The position numbers and the translations under genes were made by a program. This document shows, piece after piece, positions 1-8,689 of a stretch of 64,000 nt of DNA; within the stretch, counting starts at the first letter, position 1; each line of letters starts with the position of its first letter. The notes beneath the pieces are model-generated. The model worked only from the letters and a program-made list of their open reading frames with translations, searched no databases and was not told the DNA's origin. Location of the stretch: the NCBI GenBank assembly GCA_031421855.1, contig JANOPN010000198.1:1-64000 (forward strand), given 5' to 3'. This DNA is from JAAFHN01 sp031421855 (GTDB taxonomy: Bacteria > Pseudomonadota > Gammaproteobacteria > Burkholderiales > Burkholderiaceae_C).

Positions 1-2
1 GC

Positions 3-269
3 ATTGATCGAATGCTATGCCTCGGGGAACTTGCGCAGCACAGCTCTGCGGCGTTCAATGCTGTGCGCCGAGAAGGCGCCGCACACCTGCCAGACATAGC
101 CCATTTGCTATCGCAAATCGACGGCTACATGGGCGGCAACCTCACGCCCTTCGCAAGCGTCCTAGTCAAAGGCTCGCGCTTCATGCGAATGGAGCGCGTA
201 GTCACTCACATTGAGCAGCTCGCAAGCCCGATCGAACACAACAACAAAGAGATTCAACATGCTGCTTAG
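3..269 (+). CDS. murF: MurF C-terminal end (UDP-MurNAc-tripeptide--D-Ala-D-Ala ligase), 5' truncated by window
   Basis: Only the last ~88 codons are present; the reading frame is open to the window edge. The translated end carries the MurF C-terminal signature: a Gly-Glu-Leu after a Leu-rich strand, then VLVKGSRFMRMERVV about 30 residues from the stop. MurF adds D-Ala-D-Ala to UDP-MurNAc-tripeptide in the cytoplasm, the last step before MraY. The stop codon lies 11 bp inside mraY, so the two genes overlap, as expected in a dcw operon. Identity rests on the conserved motif and on the position immediately before mraY. Confidence 0.88.
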   Translation: MDRMLCLGELAQHSSAAFNAVRREGAAHLPDIAHLLSQIDGYMGGNLTPFASVLVKGSRFMRMERVVTHIEQLASPIEHNNKEIQHAA

Positions 270-1437
270 TCTCGCCCAGTGGCTACAAACGCTCGGCCCA
301 GAATTTGGATTCCTTCGGGTGTTTCAGTACATCACCTTTCGCGCCGTGATGGCAGCGATGACCGCTTTGATGATCGGGTTGCTCGCAGGCCCATGGGTGA
401 TCGCGAAGCTGGTTTCACTCAAAATTGGCCAACCCGTTCGCGCCTACGGCGTTCAAGCTCACATGAGCAAATCAGGTACACCCACCATGGGGGGTGTTTT
501 GATTTTGCTGTCCATCGCGGCCTCGACCCTACTTTGGTTTGATTTGACCAATCGCTTTGTTTGGATCACGTTGGCAGTCACGCTGGGTTTCGGCGCAATC
601 GGCTGGGTCGACGACTGGCGCAAGGTCGTCAACAAGGACCCCGAGGGCATGCGCAGTCGAGAAAAGTTCTTTTGGCAGTCCGTGATTGGACTGATGGCGG
701 CGCTGTACTTGGTGTTCAGTATTTCTGAAAGCTCGAACGCTCGCGTTTTGGAATTGTTCATCAAGTGGGTTACGTCGGGCTTTGATGTGAGCTTGCCACC
801 CAAAGCGGGGCTGATGGTGCCATTCTTCAAAGAAGTGAGCTACCCGCTTGGGGTGTTGGGATTCGTCATTTTGACCTTCTTGGTGATCGTTGGGTCGAGC
901 AACGCGGTGAACTTCACAGACGGCTTGGACGGGTTGGCGATCATGCCTGTGGTGATGGTGGGCTCGGCACTTGGGGTGTTTGCCTACGTCAGCGGCAGCG
1001 CGGTCTTCTCGAAATACCTGTTCTTTCCACACATCCCAGGAACTGGCGAACTGATGATTTTCTGTGCCGCAATCGCAGGGGCGGGTCTGGCGTTCTTGTG
1101 GTTTAACACGCACCCTGCGCAAGTTTTCATGGGCGACGTTGGCGCATTGGCTTTGGGTGCAGCGCTGGGATGCGTTGCCGTGATCGTTCGCCAAGAGATC
1201 GTACTCGCGATCATGGGCGGCATTTTTGTTGCGGAAGCTGTGTCCGTCATCCTGCAAGTCAGCTGGTTCAAGTTCACCCGCAAACGCTACGGCGAAGGCC
1301 GACGACTGTTTCGCATGGCACCGCTTCACCACCATTTCGAGAAGGTTGGCTGGAAAGAGACCCAAGTGGTTGTTCGGTTTTGGATCATCACCATGCTGCT
1401 TTGCTTGGTCGGTCTGTCAACGCTTAAGTTGAGGTAA
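259..1437 (+). CDS. mraY: Phospho-N-acetylmuramoyl-pentapeptide transferase MraY
   Basis: Inner-membrane enzyme that moves phospho-MurNAc-pentapeptide from UDP to undecaprenyl phosphate, giving lipid I. The 392-aa product is strongly hydrophobic with about ten membrane segments. It carries the family signatures DDWRK near residue 118, NFTDGLDGLA near 218 (catalytic/Mg-binding Asp cluster) and HHHFE near 357. ATG at 259 was chosen because it starts the typical MLLSLAQWL N-terminus; an in-frame extension upstream would run deep into murF. Length is normal for proteobacterial MraY. It is followed after 6 bp by murD. Confidence 0.97.
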   Translation: MLLSLAQWLQTLGPEFGFLRVFQYITFRAVMAAMTALMIGLLAGPWVIAKLVSLKIGQPVRAYGVQAHMSKSGTPTMGGVLILLSIAASTLLWFDLTNRFVWITLAVTLGFGAIGWVDDWRKVVNKDPEGMRSREKFFWQSVIGLMAALYLVFSISESSNARVLELFIKWVTSGFDVSLPPKAGLMVPFFKEVSYPLGVLGFVILTFLVIVGSSNAVNFTDGLDGLAIMPVVMVGSALGVFAYVSGSAVFSKYLFFPHIPGTGELMIFCAAIAGAGLAFLWFNTHPAQVFMGDVGALALGAALGCVAVIVRQEIVLAIMGGIFVAEAVSVILQVSWFKFTRKRYGEGRRLFRMAPLHHHFEKVGWKETQVVVRFWIITMLLCLVGLSTLKLR

Positions 1438-1443
1438 GCGCGC

Positions 1444-2979
1444 ATGCGTGACTTGCACATCCTCGTTTTGGGCCTCGGCGTGTCTGGCTTGGCCATGGCA
1501 CGCTGGTGTTCCGACGCGGGTGCGCGCGTGACGGTATTGGACACTCGCGAAAGCCCGGCAAATTTGATCGGTTTACAAACTCACGCACCGAACGCGCGAT
1601 TCATCTCGCATCCCCTGGGTGTCATGTCGGCGTCGGCTCAATCTGAATTGACCGCAACGATTGAGCGGCACTTCGGCGCGGTCTCAGGCGTGATGCTCAG
1701 CCCCGGCCTCAACCCAAAGGTCATTTCACCCGTCACGCAAGCCTACACCGCTGTTGGCGTTTGGACGACAGGCGAGTTGGGGCTGTTTGAGCGCGCGTTG
1801 AACGAACTAGCAGCATCTAAAGACTACAAGCCGATCGTCTTGGCTATCACTGGCACCAACGGCAAAACCACGGTGACGTCGCTCACTCAGCAACTATTGA
1901 TGCGAGCGGGTATTGTTGCCACTGCCGCTGGCAACATTGGACCCAGCTTGCTCGACACACTGCGCCATTGCTTGGCTGAAGAGCAGTTACCGCAAGCCTG
2001 GGTATTGGAACTATCAAGCTTTCAATTGCACGCGTCCACCCTGAAAAGCCAAGCGGCTACGGTGTTGAACGTCAGCGAAGACCACCTCGATTGGCACGCG
2101 AGCTTGGTCGAATACGCTGCAGTGAAGGCCAAAATTTTTGACGGCAGCGCCACGATGGTGCTCAATCGTGACGATGCCACCGTGATGGCCATGTTGCCTC
2201 GAATCGAGAAGGGGCGTGGCAAGGGTGACCCTGCGCGAACCCATGTGACTTTTGGCACAGACTTGCCAACGCGCGCTGGCGACTGGGGGCTAGAGACCGT
2301 CAATGGCATGACATGGCTTGTGCGGGCTCACCCATCGGATGAGACGCGCAAACGCAGAAGCTCTGACGCCTCCGAGATTCAATTGCAACGACTGATGCCA
2401 GCCGATGCGCTGAGAATCCGAGGGCGACACAACGCCAACAATGCGTTGGCCGCCTTGGCGCTTGCAGCCACGACAGGTGCGCCGCTGGCGGCAATGCTGT
2501 ACGGCATTCGCGAATACCGTGGCGAGCCGCACCGTGTTGAGTCGGTGGCCACAATCCACGGTGTTGAGTACTTTGACGACAGCAAAGGCACCAACGTCGG
2601 AGCGACCCTCGCCGCAATCAAAGGCTTGGGCGCCGAGCGCAAACTGGTGTTGATTCTGGGTGGTGTGGGCAAGGGTCAAAACTTCTCACCTCTTGCGGAT
2701 GCTGTCACCCAGTACGCCCGAGGCGTGATTTTGATTGGCGCTGCGGCAAACGAGATTCGTGACGCGCTGACGCACAAACTCAGCCAATCGGTTATCGCGC
2801 AAGCATCGACCATGAACGATGCGGTCAAACAAGCCGCAGAAATCGCCCAAAGCGGCGACGCGGTCTTGCTGTCCCCGGCTTGCGCAAGCTTTGACATGTT
2901 TGACGACTACGTGCATCGCGCGCAAGTTTTTGTATCGGCGGTGCAAGATCTCGCCACAGAAGCAGGAGATTGCGCATGA
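1444..2979 (+). CDS. murD: UDP-N-acetylmuramoyl-L-alanine--D-glutamate ligase MurD
   Basis: Cytosolic Mur ligase adding D-Glu to UDP-MurNAc-L-Ala. A Rossmann-like N-terminus (LGLGVSGLAMARW) is followed by the ATP-binding loop GTNGKTTV near residue 137, the central-domain motif ELSSFQL and NVSEDHLDWH, and the C-terminal domain with DDSKGTN and LLSPACASFDMF. At 511 aa it is longer than the E. coli enzyme; a charged linker before the HNANNALAALA motif accounts for part of this. The stop codon overlaps the ftsW start in an ATGA arrangement, which suggests translational coupling. Confidence 0.97.
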   Translation: MRDLHILVLGLGVSGLAMARWCSDAGARVTVLDTRESPANLIGLQTHAPNARFISHPLGVMSASAQSELTATIERHFGAVSGVMLSPGLNPKVISPVTQAYTAVGVWTTGELGLFERALNELAASKDYKPIVLAITGTNGKTTVTSLTQQLLMRAGIVATAAGNIGPSLLDTLRHCLAEEQLPQAWVLELSSFQLHASTLKSQAATVLNVSEDHLDWHASLVEYAAVKAKIFDGSATMVLNRDDATVMAMLPRIEKGRGKGDPARTHVTFGTDLPTRAGDWGLETVNGMTWLVRAHPSDETRKRRSSDASEIQLQRLMPADALRIRGRHNANNALAALALAATTGAPLAAMLYGIREYRGEPHRVESVATIHGVEYFDDSKGTNVGATLAAIKGLGAERKLVLILGGVGKGQNFSPLADAVTQYARGVILIGAAANEIRDALTHKLSQSVIAQASTMNDAVKQAAEIAQSGDAVLLSPACASFDMFDDYVHRAQVFVSAVQDLATEAGDCA

Positions 2980-4298
2980 GCAGTCTGGCATCTGAAAATC
3001 GCGGTGTTGACGAGGTGGGCAGCTGGCTGTCCCGGGCGCGGAAGGCACTTGCCAATCAAAAGTCGAAACTATTTGGCTACGGATCGGACCAGCACAACAG
3101 CGTCGACGATTTGCCGGTTCGACTTGGCCAGCAACACGTGCGGGTGTCCACCTCCCCCGGCGGCTATGCGAAATTCGATCAGTCACTTTTTTGGATGACT
3201 TTTGCAATCGTGGTTTGGGGCGCCGTGATGGTCTACTCGGCATCGATCGCGTTGCCAGATAACCCTCGATTTGCTCGCTACAGCCACACGCATTTTTTAG
3301 TGCGTCACTTGCTATTTCTCGCAATCGCACTGGTCGCTGCGTTTGTGGCGTATCAGATATCGATGGATCGTTGGGAGCAATTCGCCAGACCACTGTTTGT
3401 TGCGTCACTTATCTTGCTGATCTTGGTTTTGATACCCGGAATCGGAAAAGTGGTCTACGGCGCTCGTCGCTGGATATCGCTGGGCTTCATGAGCTTTCAG
3501 CCCAGCGAATTGGCCAAGTTTTCGATCCTGCTTTATGCGGCCAACTACATGGTGCGCAAACTGGACGTCAAAGAGAGCTTTTACTCGTCGGTGCTACCGA
3601 TGGTGATCGCTGTCGCAGTCGTTGGCATGTTGCTGCTCGCAGAGCCGGACATGGGCGCGTTCATGGTCATCGCCGTCATCGCCATGGGGATTTTGTTCCT
3701 TGGTGGTGTCAACATGCGCGAGGTGATTTTGATCTTGATCGTGATGGTCGCTGCTTTCGCTATCATGATTTGGTTGAGTGAATGGCGACGTGAACGAATT
3801 TTTGCCTACCTAGATCCTTGGGATCCAAAGCACGCGCTCGGTAAAGGCTATCAGTTGTCGCACTCGCTGATCGCATTTGGACGCGGCGAGGTATTCGGCG
3901 TGGGTTTGGGTGGTTCGATCGAAAAGCTTCATTGGTTGCCAGAAGCGCACACCGACTTTTTGCTCGCCGTGATCGGTGAGGAATTTGGTCTCGTTGGCGT
4001 GATTTCGCTGATTCTGGCATTCATGTGGATGGTGCGGCGAATCATGATGATTGGTCGCCAAGCCATCGTTTTGGAGCGAATTTTCTCTGGGTTAGTGGCG
4101 CAGGGGATCGCGCTTTGGATCGGTTTTCAAGCCTTCATCAACATGGGGGTGAATCTGGGCGCCTTGCCAACCAAAGGGCTGACGCTGCCATTGATGAGCT
4201 ACGGCGGGTCTGCCATGTTGCTCAACTTCATTGCACTTGCAGTGGTTCTGCGAATCGACGCAGAGAACAAAATCATGATGCAAGGCGGACGGTTGTGA
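2976..4298 (+). CDS. ftsW: FtsW, SEDS-family septal peptidoglycan polymerase
   Basis: SEDS glycosyltransferase that polymerises lipid II at the septum together with FtsI. The 440-aa product has about ten membrane segments and the C-terminal SEDS signature LPLMSYGGSA. The first ~70 residues before the first membrane segment are polar and longer than in many FtsW proteins, so a cytosolic N-terminal extension is predicted. The ATG at 2976 overlaps the murD stop (ATGA); an in-frame TTG two codons upstream is less likely. The 3' end overlaps the murG start by 4 bp. Confidence 0.95.
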   Translation: MSSLASENRGVDEVGSWLSRARKALANQKSKLFGYGSDQHNSVDDLPVRLGQQHVRVSTSPGGYAKFDQSLFWMTFAIVVWGAVMVYSASIALPDNPRFARYSHTHFLVRHLLFLAIALVAAFVAYQISMDRWEQFARPLFVASLILLILVLIPGIGKVVYGARRWISLGFMSFQPSELAKFSILLYAANYMVRKLDVKESFYSSVLPMVIAVAVVGMLLLAEPDMGAFMVIAVIAMGILFLGGVNMREVILILIVMVAAFAIMIWLSEWRRERIFAYLDPWDPKHALGKGYQLSHSLIAFGRGEVFGVGLGGSIEKLHWLPEAHTDFLLAVIGEEFGLVGVISLILAFMWMVRRIMMIGRQAIVLERIFSGLVAQGIALWIGFQAFINMGVNLGALPTKGLTLPLMSYGGSAMLLNFIALAVVLRIDAENKIMMQGGRL

Positions 4299-5419
4299 AC
4301 TCGGTCAACAAGCCCAGCAACGAAGCGCCCCACGCCATGATCATGGCTGCAGGCACGGGCGGGCACGTGATTCCTGGACTTGCAGTTGCCCGCGAATTGC
4401 AGTCAAGAGGCTGGACCGTCAGCTGGCTCGGCACAGCCGCAGGCATGGAAAACAGGCTGTTGTCATCAACCGGGATCGAGATGGATCGCACCGATTTCAA
4501 TGGCTTGCGCGGCAAAGGTGGCTTAGGTATGCTGAGTGGCGCGATCAAATTGATCAAAGCGTTTGTGCAGTGCGCCGGGTTCATTCGCAAGCGCCGCCCA
4601 AGCGTCGTCATTGGCATGGGAGGCTATGTTTGCTTTCCAGGTGGATGGACGGCTGCCGCGATGCGAAAACCGGTGATTCTGGTGAATGCGGATGCCGCGC
4701 TGCTTTTATCCAATCGCTCGCTACTGCCCATAGCAGACGCAATCGCATTTGGATTTGATGGTCCAGGTACAAAGTCAACCCGAGGTGCCGTCGTCAGTGG
4801 CAACCCGGTTCGTGCCGAGATCAGCGCAATGGCTCCACCAGCGGCGCGGTTTTCCGGACGAAGCGGACAGCTCAAAATTTTAGTCGTCGGCGGCAGCTCG
4901 GGCGCGAAAGTGTTGAATGAAACCGTACCTCAGGCACTTGCATTGCTGCCTCGCGAGGCGAGGCCGATGGTCATCCATCAAACAGGAATCGCCCATGCCA
5001 GCAGCGTACACGCCAGCTACGCTGCGCTGGGTGTGGAGGCCGACATTCGGCCGTTCATTGAGGACATGGCGGTTGCACTTTCTCAATGCGACGCCATCGT
5101 TTGCCGCGCCGGCGCCATCACCGTGAGTGAGCTATGCGCAGGCGGCGTCGCCAGCATTTTGATCCCATTGGTCATTTCAACCACCAGCCACCAACGCGAC
5201 AACGCGCAATGGATGGCGCAACGACAGGCAGCCATTCACATGCCTCAGACCGACTTCAACCCGCAAAGTTTGGCTGAACTTTTGACATCTTTGACGCGCG
5301 AAAAGCTGCTGACGACTGCGCAAAACGCCAAAAAACTAGGCAAACCTGATGCGGCACGCGTGGTTGCAGACCTGGTTGAAGGCGTTTTGCCCAGCCGCGT
5401 AAAAAGGTCAACGACGTGA
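4295..5419 (+). CDS. murG: MurG, lipid II-forming GlcNAc transferase
   Basis: Membrane-associated glycosyltransferase converting lipid I to lipid II. N-terminal glycine-rich motif AAGTGGHVIPGLA and a second glycine-rich loop GGSSGAKVLNE are the two signatures of the GT28 fold; the C-terminal half holds the UDP-GlcNAc site including VCRAGAITVSEL. The chosen GTG at 4295 overlaps the ftsW stop (GTGA) and is preceded by an AAGGCGGA ribosome-binding site. An ATG 14 codons later (4337) is a possible alternative. The predicted length is 374 aa. Confidence 0.95.
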   Translation: MNSVNKPSNEAPHAMIMAAGTGGHVIPGLAVARELQSRGWTVSWLGTAAGMENRLLSSTGIEMDRTDFNGLRGKGGLGMLSGAIKLIKAFVQCAGFIRKRRPSVVIGMGGYVCFPGGWTAAAMRKPVILVNADAALLLSNRSLLPIADAIAFGFDGPGTKSTRGAVVSGNPVRAEISAMAPPAARFSGRSGQLKILVVGGSSGAKVLNETVPQALALLPREARPMVIHQTGIAHASSVHASYAALGVEADIRPFIEDMAVALSQCDAIVCRAGAITVSELCAGGVASILIPLVISTTSHQRDNAQWMAQRQAAIHMPQTDFNPQSLAELLTSLTREKLLTTAQNAKKLGKPDAARVVADLVEGVLPSRVKRSTT

Positions 5420-6828
5420 AGCACGCGATTAAACACATCCATTTTGTCGGTATTGGCGGCTCAGGCATGAGCGGCATTGCCGAAGTGCTTCACAACTTGG
5501 GCTACTTGGTGAGCGGCTCAGATCAAGCCGCTAGCCCGACGCTGACTCGGCTCGCCGCCATGGGTGTGCTCACGCATGTCGGTCACTCGGCTTCCAACGT
5601 CAAAGGCGCTCAGGTTGTGGTCACGTCCAGTGCCATCCAGCTCCTTAATCCCGAGGTCAACGCAGCGCGCGAAGCGCACATTCCGATTGTCCCGCGTGCG
5701 GTCATGCTGGCTGAGTTGATGCGATTCAAACAAGGCATTGCCATTGCTGGCACCCACGGCAAAACAACGACCACCAGCTTGGTAGCAAGCATCTTTGCGC
5801 AAGCCGGGCTAGACCCCACGTTCGTCATCGGCGGCCGACTCAACAGCGCGGGAACTAACGCGCGATTGGGTAGCGGAGACCACATCATCGTCGAGGCCGA
5901 CGAGTCAGATGCCTCGTTTCTCAATTTGCTGCCGATGATTGCCGTGGTTACCAACATCGACGAAGACCACATGTCGACTTATGGTCACAGCCGCGCGCAG
6001 CTCGACGATGCCTTTGTCGCCTTTTTGCACCGCATGCCCTTTTACGGGCAAGCGGTCATGTGCATCGACGACGCGGGCGTTCGGGCGGTCTTACCCCGAG
6101 TTGAAAGGCCGGTTGTCACCTACGGTTTTGACGCTTTAGCAGATGTGCGAGCCGTTGACGTCCAGGCGAAAAACGGGACCATGCAGTTTTCTGTGCAACG
6201 CAAAGACCAAGCCGATCAAGACTTCACGCTAAATTTGGCGGGCGAGCACAACGTACGAAATGCGCTGGCTGCAATCGCCATCGCCGGTCTTTTGCAGATC
6301 GACGGTCAAGCCGTGGCCGACTCGCTTGCACAGTTCAAGGGCGTTGGTCGCCGCTTTCAATTGGCGGGACAAGCCGCAACCGAAGATGGCGGTTTGGTCA
6401 GCATCATTGACGACTACGGCCACCACCCTGTAGAGATGGCGGCCACGCTTGCCGCCGCGCGCGGGGCATACCCTGGCAAGCGCTTGATTTTGGCCTTTCA
6501 ACCCCATCGTTTTAGTCGTACCCGCGACTGCTTTGAAGATTTTGTTCAGGTTTTGGGCACTGCGGATTTGGTTCTCTTGACTGATGTCTACGCCGCCGGC
6601 GAGGCACCCATCGTGGCCGCAGACGCCAAAAGCCTGGCGCGCGCCGTGCGAATTCAAGGTAGGGCCGAGCCGATCTACGTTGCGCGCGTCGACGATTTAC
6701 CGAGTGAGATTTTGCGCGTCGCTCGTGACGGCGATGTGGTGCTTTGCATGGGCGCGGGCTCGATCGCGGCAGTTGCCGCCAATGCGGTGGCACTCGCCCC
6801 AGCACGAACCGGAGCGGAAGCTACGTGA
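5416..6828 (+). CDS. murC: UDP-N-acetylmuramate--L-alanine ligase MurC
   Basis: Cytosolic Mur ligase that adds L-Ala to UDP-MurNAc. N-terminal dinucleotide-like motif HFVGIGGSGMSGIAE, P-loop GTHGKTTTTSL near residue 112, EADESDASFL, NIDEDHM and the C-terminal DDYGHHPVE and QPHRFSRT motifs are all present. The start is GTG at 5416, overlapping the murG stop (GTGA). The 470-aa length is typical. Downstream, the dcw series is interrupted by a 64-bp gap that contains a dispersed repeat, unlike the tight spacing elsewhere in the cluster. Confidence 0.97.
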   Translation: MKHAIKHIHFVGIGGSGMSGIAEVLHNLGYLVSGSDQAASPTLTRLAAMGVLTHVGHSASNVKGAQVVVTSSAIQLLNPEVNAAREAHIPIVPRAVMLAELMRFKQGIAIAGTHGKTTTTSLVASIFAQAGLDPTFVIGGRLNSAGTNARLGSGDHIIVEADESDASFLNLLPMIAVVTNIDEDHMSTYGHSRAQLDDAFVAFLHRMPFYGQAVMCIDDAGVRAVLPRVERPVVTYGFDALADVRAVDVQAKNGTMQFSVQRKDQADQDFTLNLAGEHNVRNALAAIAIAGLLQIDGQAVADSLAQFKGVGRRFQLAGQAATEDGGLVSIIDDYGHHPVEMAATLAAARGAYPGKRLILAFQPHRFSRTRDCFEDFVQVLGTADLVLLTDVYAAGEAPIVAADAKSLARAVRIQGRAEPIYVARVDDLPSEILRVARDGDVVLCMGAGSIAAVAANAVALAPARTGAEAT

Positions 6829-6849
6829 CGCGTCGAACTACTAAATTTA

Positions 6850-6885
6850 TAGCAACAAACTCAATGAATCCGGTGACCAAGGGGC
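6850..6885 (+). repeat. Dispersed intergenic repeat, copy 1
   Basis: Begins TAGCAACAAACTCAATGAAT and contains the family core CCGGTGACCAAGG. It fills most of the murC-ddl gap. Its 3' end (AAGGGG, 6879-6884) lies 8-9 bp before the ddl ATG at normal Shine-Dalgarno spacing. Confidence 0.88.
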
Positions 6886-6892
6886 GATATTA

Positions 6893-7873
6893 ATGAAAAA
6901 AGGTGCTTTTCGAACGTTGGCAACCCCAAAATCGATGGGGCGAGTCGCCGTGCTGATGGGCGGACGCTCTGGCGAGCGCGAGGTGTCGCTGATGAGTGGC
7001 CGTGGCGTGCTCGACGCGCTCACGTCAATGGGAGTCGACGCGCATGCGTTCGATCCCGCAACGCAGGCCCTCGGCGAGCTGCAAAGCGAAGGTGTTCAAC
7101 GAGCGTTCATCAATTTGCACGGGCGACTGGGCGAAGACGGCTCTATTCAAGGCTGCCTGGAGTGGCTGGGCATCCCGTACACCGGTTCAGGCGTCATGGC
7201 TTCGGCCATTGCAATGGACAAAGTCATGACCAAACGGCTTTGGATCGCGCAAGGTCTACCCACACCACGCCACGAAGTTTTGAGCAAACAGCATCACGCA
7301 CCCGCGTTTACGCGACTGGTACCGGACCGATTGGGCCTGCCTTTGATCGTCAAGCCACCGCACGAAGGCTCTAGCTTGGGCGTAACCAAGGTGATGGGCT
7401 ATAGCCAAATGCAAGAGGCCGTGCGAATCGCTGCAGCCCTAGACCCAGACGTGCTGGTTGAAGAATTCATCGAAGGGCAGGAGGTGACCTGCCCAATTTT
7501 GGGTGAAGGCGATACCGCCCAAGCCTTGCCAGTGGTGCGGATCGCCGCGCCCGGCGGCAACTACGACTACCAAAACAAATATTTCACCGATACGACTGGC
7601 TACCACTGCCCCAGCGGTCTACCCGACGGCGAAGATGCTGCGATCCAAGCCCTGGCGCTCAAGTCGTATCAGTCTTTGGGGTGTCGCGGCTGGGGCCGCG
7701 CTGACTTGATGATCCGCGCCAGTGATCGCAAGCCGTTTTTGCTGGAGATGAACACCTCGCCCGGCATGACCAGCCACTCGCTGGTGCCCAAGTCAGCGTC
7801 GGCTGCCGGCCTCAGTTACCCCGATCTTTGTCTGTACATCCTGAGCCTTGCACGGCTCGACACCAACTGCTGA
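6893..7873 (+). CDS. ddl: D-alanine--D-alanine ligase
   Basis: ATP-grasp enzyme making D-Ala-D-Ala for MurF. The 326-aa product shows MGGRSGEREVSLMSG at the N-terminus, the grasp-domain EGSSLGVTK loop and the C-terminal metal/substrate motif EMNTSPGMTSHSLVP. ATG 6893 was chosen as the first in-frame start after the repeat; ATG 6935 is an internal alternative that still retains the family N-terminus. The ribosome-binding site appears to come from the repeat just upstream, so translation of ddl may be set by that element. It lies between murC and ftsQ as in classical dcw clusters. Confidence 0.95.
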   Translation: MKKGAFRTLATPKSMGRVAVLMGGRSGEREVSLMSGRGVLDALTSMGVDAHAFDPATQALGELQSEGVQRAFINLHGRLGEDGSIQGCLEWLGIPYTGSGVMASAIAMDKVMTKRLWIAQGLPTPRHEVLSKQHHAPAFTRLVPDRLGLPLIVKPPHEGSSLGVTKVMGYSQMQEAVRIAAALDPDVLVEEFIEGQEVTCPILGEGDTAQALPVVRIAAPGGNYDYQNKYFTDTTGYHCPSGLPDGEDAAIQALALKSYQSLGCRGWGRADLMIRASDRKPFLLEMNTSPGMTSHSLVPKSASAAGLSYPDLCLYILSLARLDTNC

Positions 7874-7892
7874 TCCATCGCACCTAACCAAC

Positions 7893-8681
7893 ATGAACGA
7901 GCCCATTCCGACCGACATACGCCTCATGAACGCACTCAGCGCGGCATTCGTGTTCGCGCTCGGTTTGGGTGCGCTCGCTTGGGGGGCGCACACGCTCGTC
8001 ACCCACAACCAGTTTGCCGTCAAACGCATCAGTGTCGAGGGCGACTCACAACACAACAGCGCCTTGACCTTGCGCGCAAACGTCGTCCCCAAACTCAAGG
8101 GTAACTTTTTTACAATGGATATGAACGATACGCAGCGCGCGTTCGAGCAAGTGCCATGGGTTCGTCGCGCGGTCGTTAATCGGGACTTCCCCAATCGGGT
8201 TCGGGTTCGCGTGCAAGAGCACACGCCCGTGGCCATGTTCGGTATCGATAGCGAATCGAGAATGGTTAACAGCTACGGCGAGGTTTTTGAAGCCAACGCG
8301 GCTGAAGTCATCACCGAGTTGCCGCGCTTGGTTGGGCCTGAGGCCCAAGCGGCTTACATGCTGCGAACGCTCAAAACCATTGAGCCCATGTTTGAGCCAC
8401 TCGAATTCGCAGTCGATCAACTGGAGTTGTCCACTCGAGGGTCGTGGCGAATCACCTTGGATAACGCCGCCACGATTGACGTGGGCCGAACCGACGAAGC
8501 AGAAATGGTCAGTGTGCTCAAGCGCTTCATTGCTGGCTTGACCCAAGCCACATCCCAACTGGGTCGGAAAGTACAGCACTTGGAGTCGGCAGACCTGCGC
8601 TACCCCAATGGCTTTGCCATCAAGCTGCAGGGTGTGACGACACAGGTCCCAGTCTCCAAAACCAACATCAGAAAAAACTGA
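7893..8681 (+). CDS. ftsQ: Cell division protein FtsQ
   Basis: Bitopic divisome protein linking early and late division proteins. The 262-aa product has a short cytosolic N-terminus, one membrane segment at about residues 12-34, then a POTRA domain starting with the typical VKRISVEGDSQHNS and a FtsQ/DivIB beta domain (WVRRAVVNRDFPNRVRVRV). An upstream in-frame start inside ddl is rejected because ATG 7893 fits the family N-terminus. The gene begins 19 bp after ddl and ends 8 bp before ftsA. Confidence 0.94.
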   Translation: MNEPIPTDIRLMNALSAAFVFALGLGALAWGAHTLVTHNQFAVKRISVEGDSQHNSALTLRANVVPKLKGNFFTMDMNDTQRAFEQVPWVRRAVVNRDFPNRVRVRVQEHTPVAMFGIDSESRMVNSYGEVFEANAAEVITELPRLVGPEAQAAYMLRTLKTIEPMFEPLEFAVDQLELSTRGSWRITLDNAATIDVGRTDEAEMVSVLKRFIAGLTQATSQLGRKVQHLESADLRYPNGFAIKLQGVTTQVPVSKTNIRKN

Positions 8682-8689
8682 GGCTCCAC

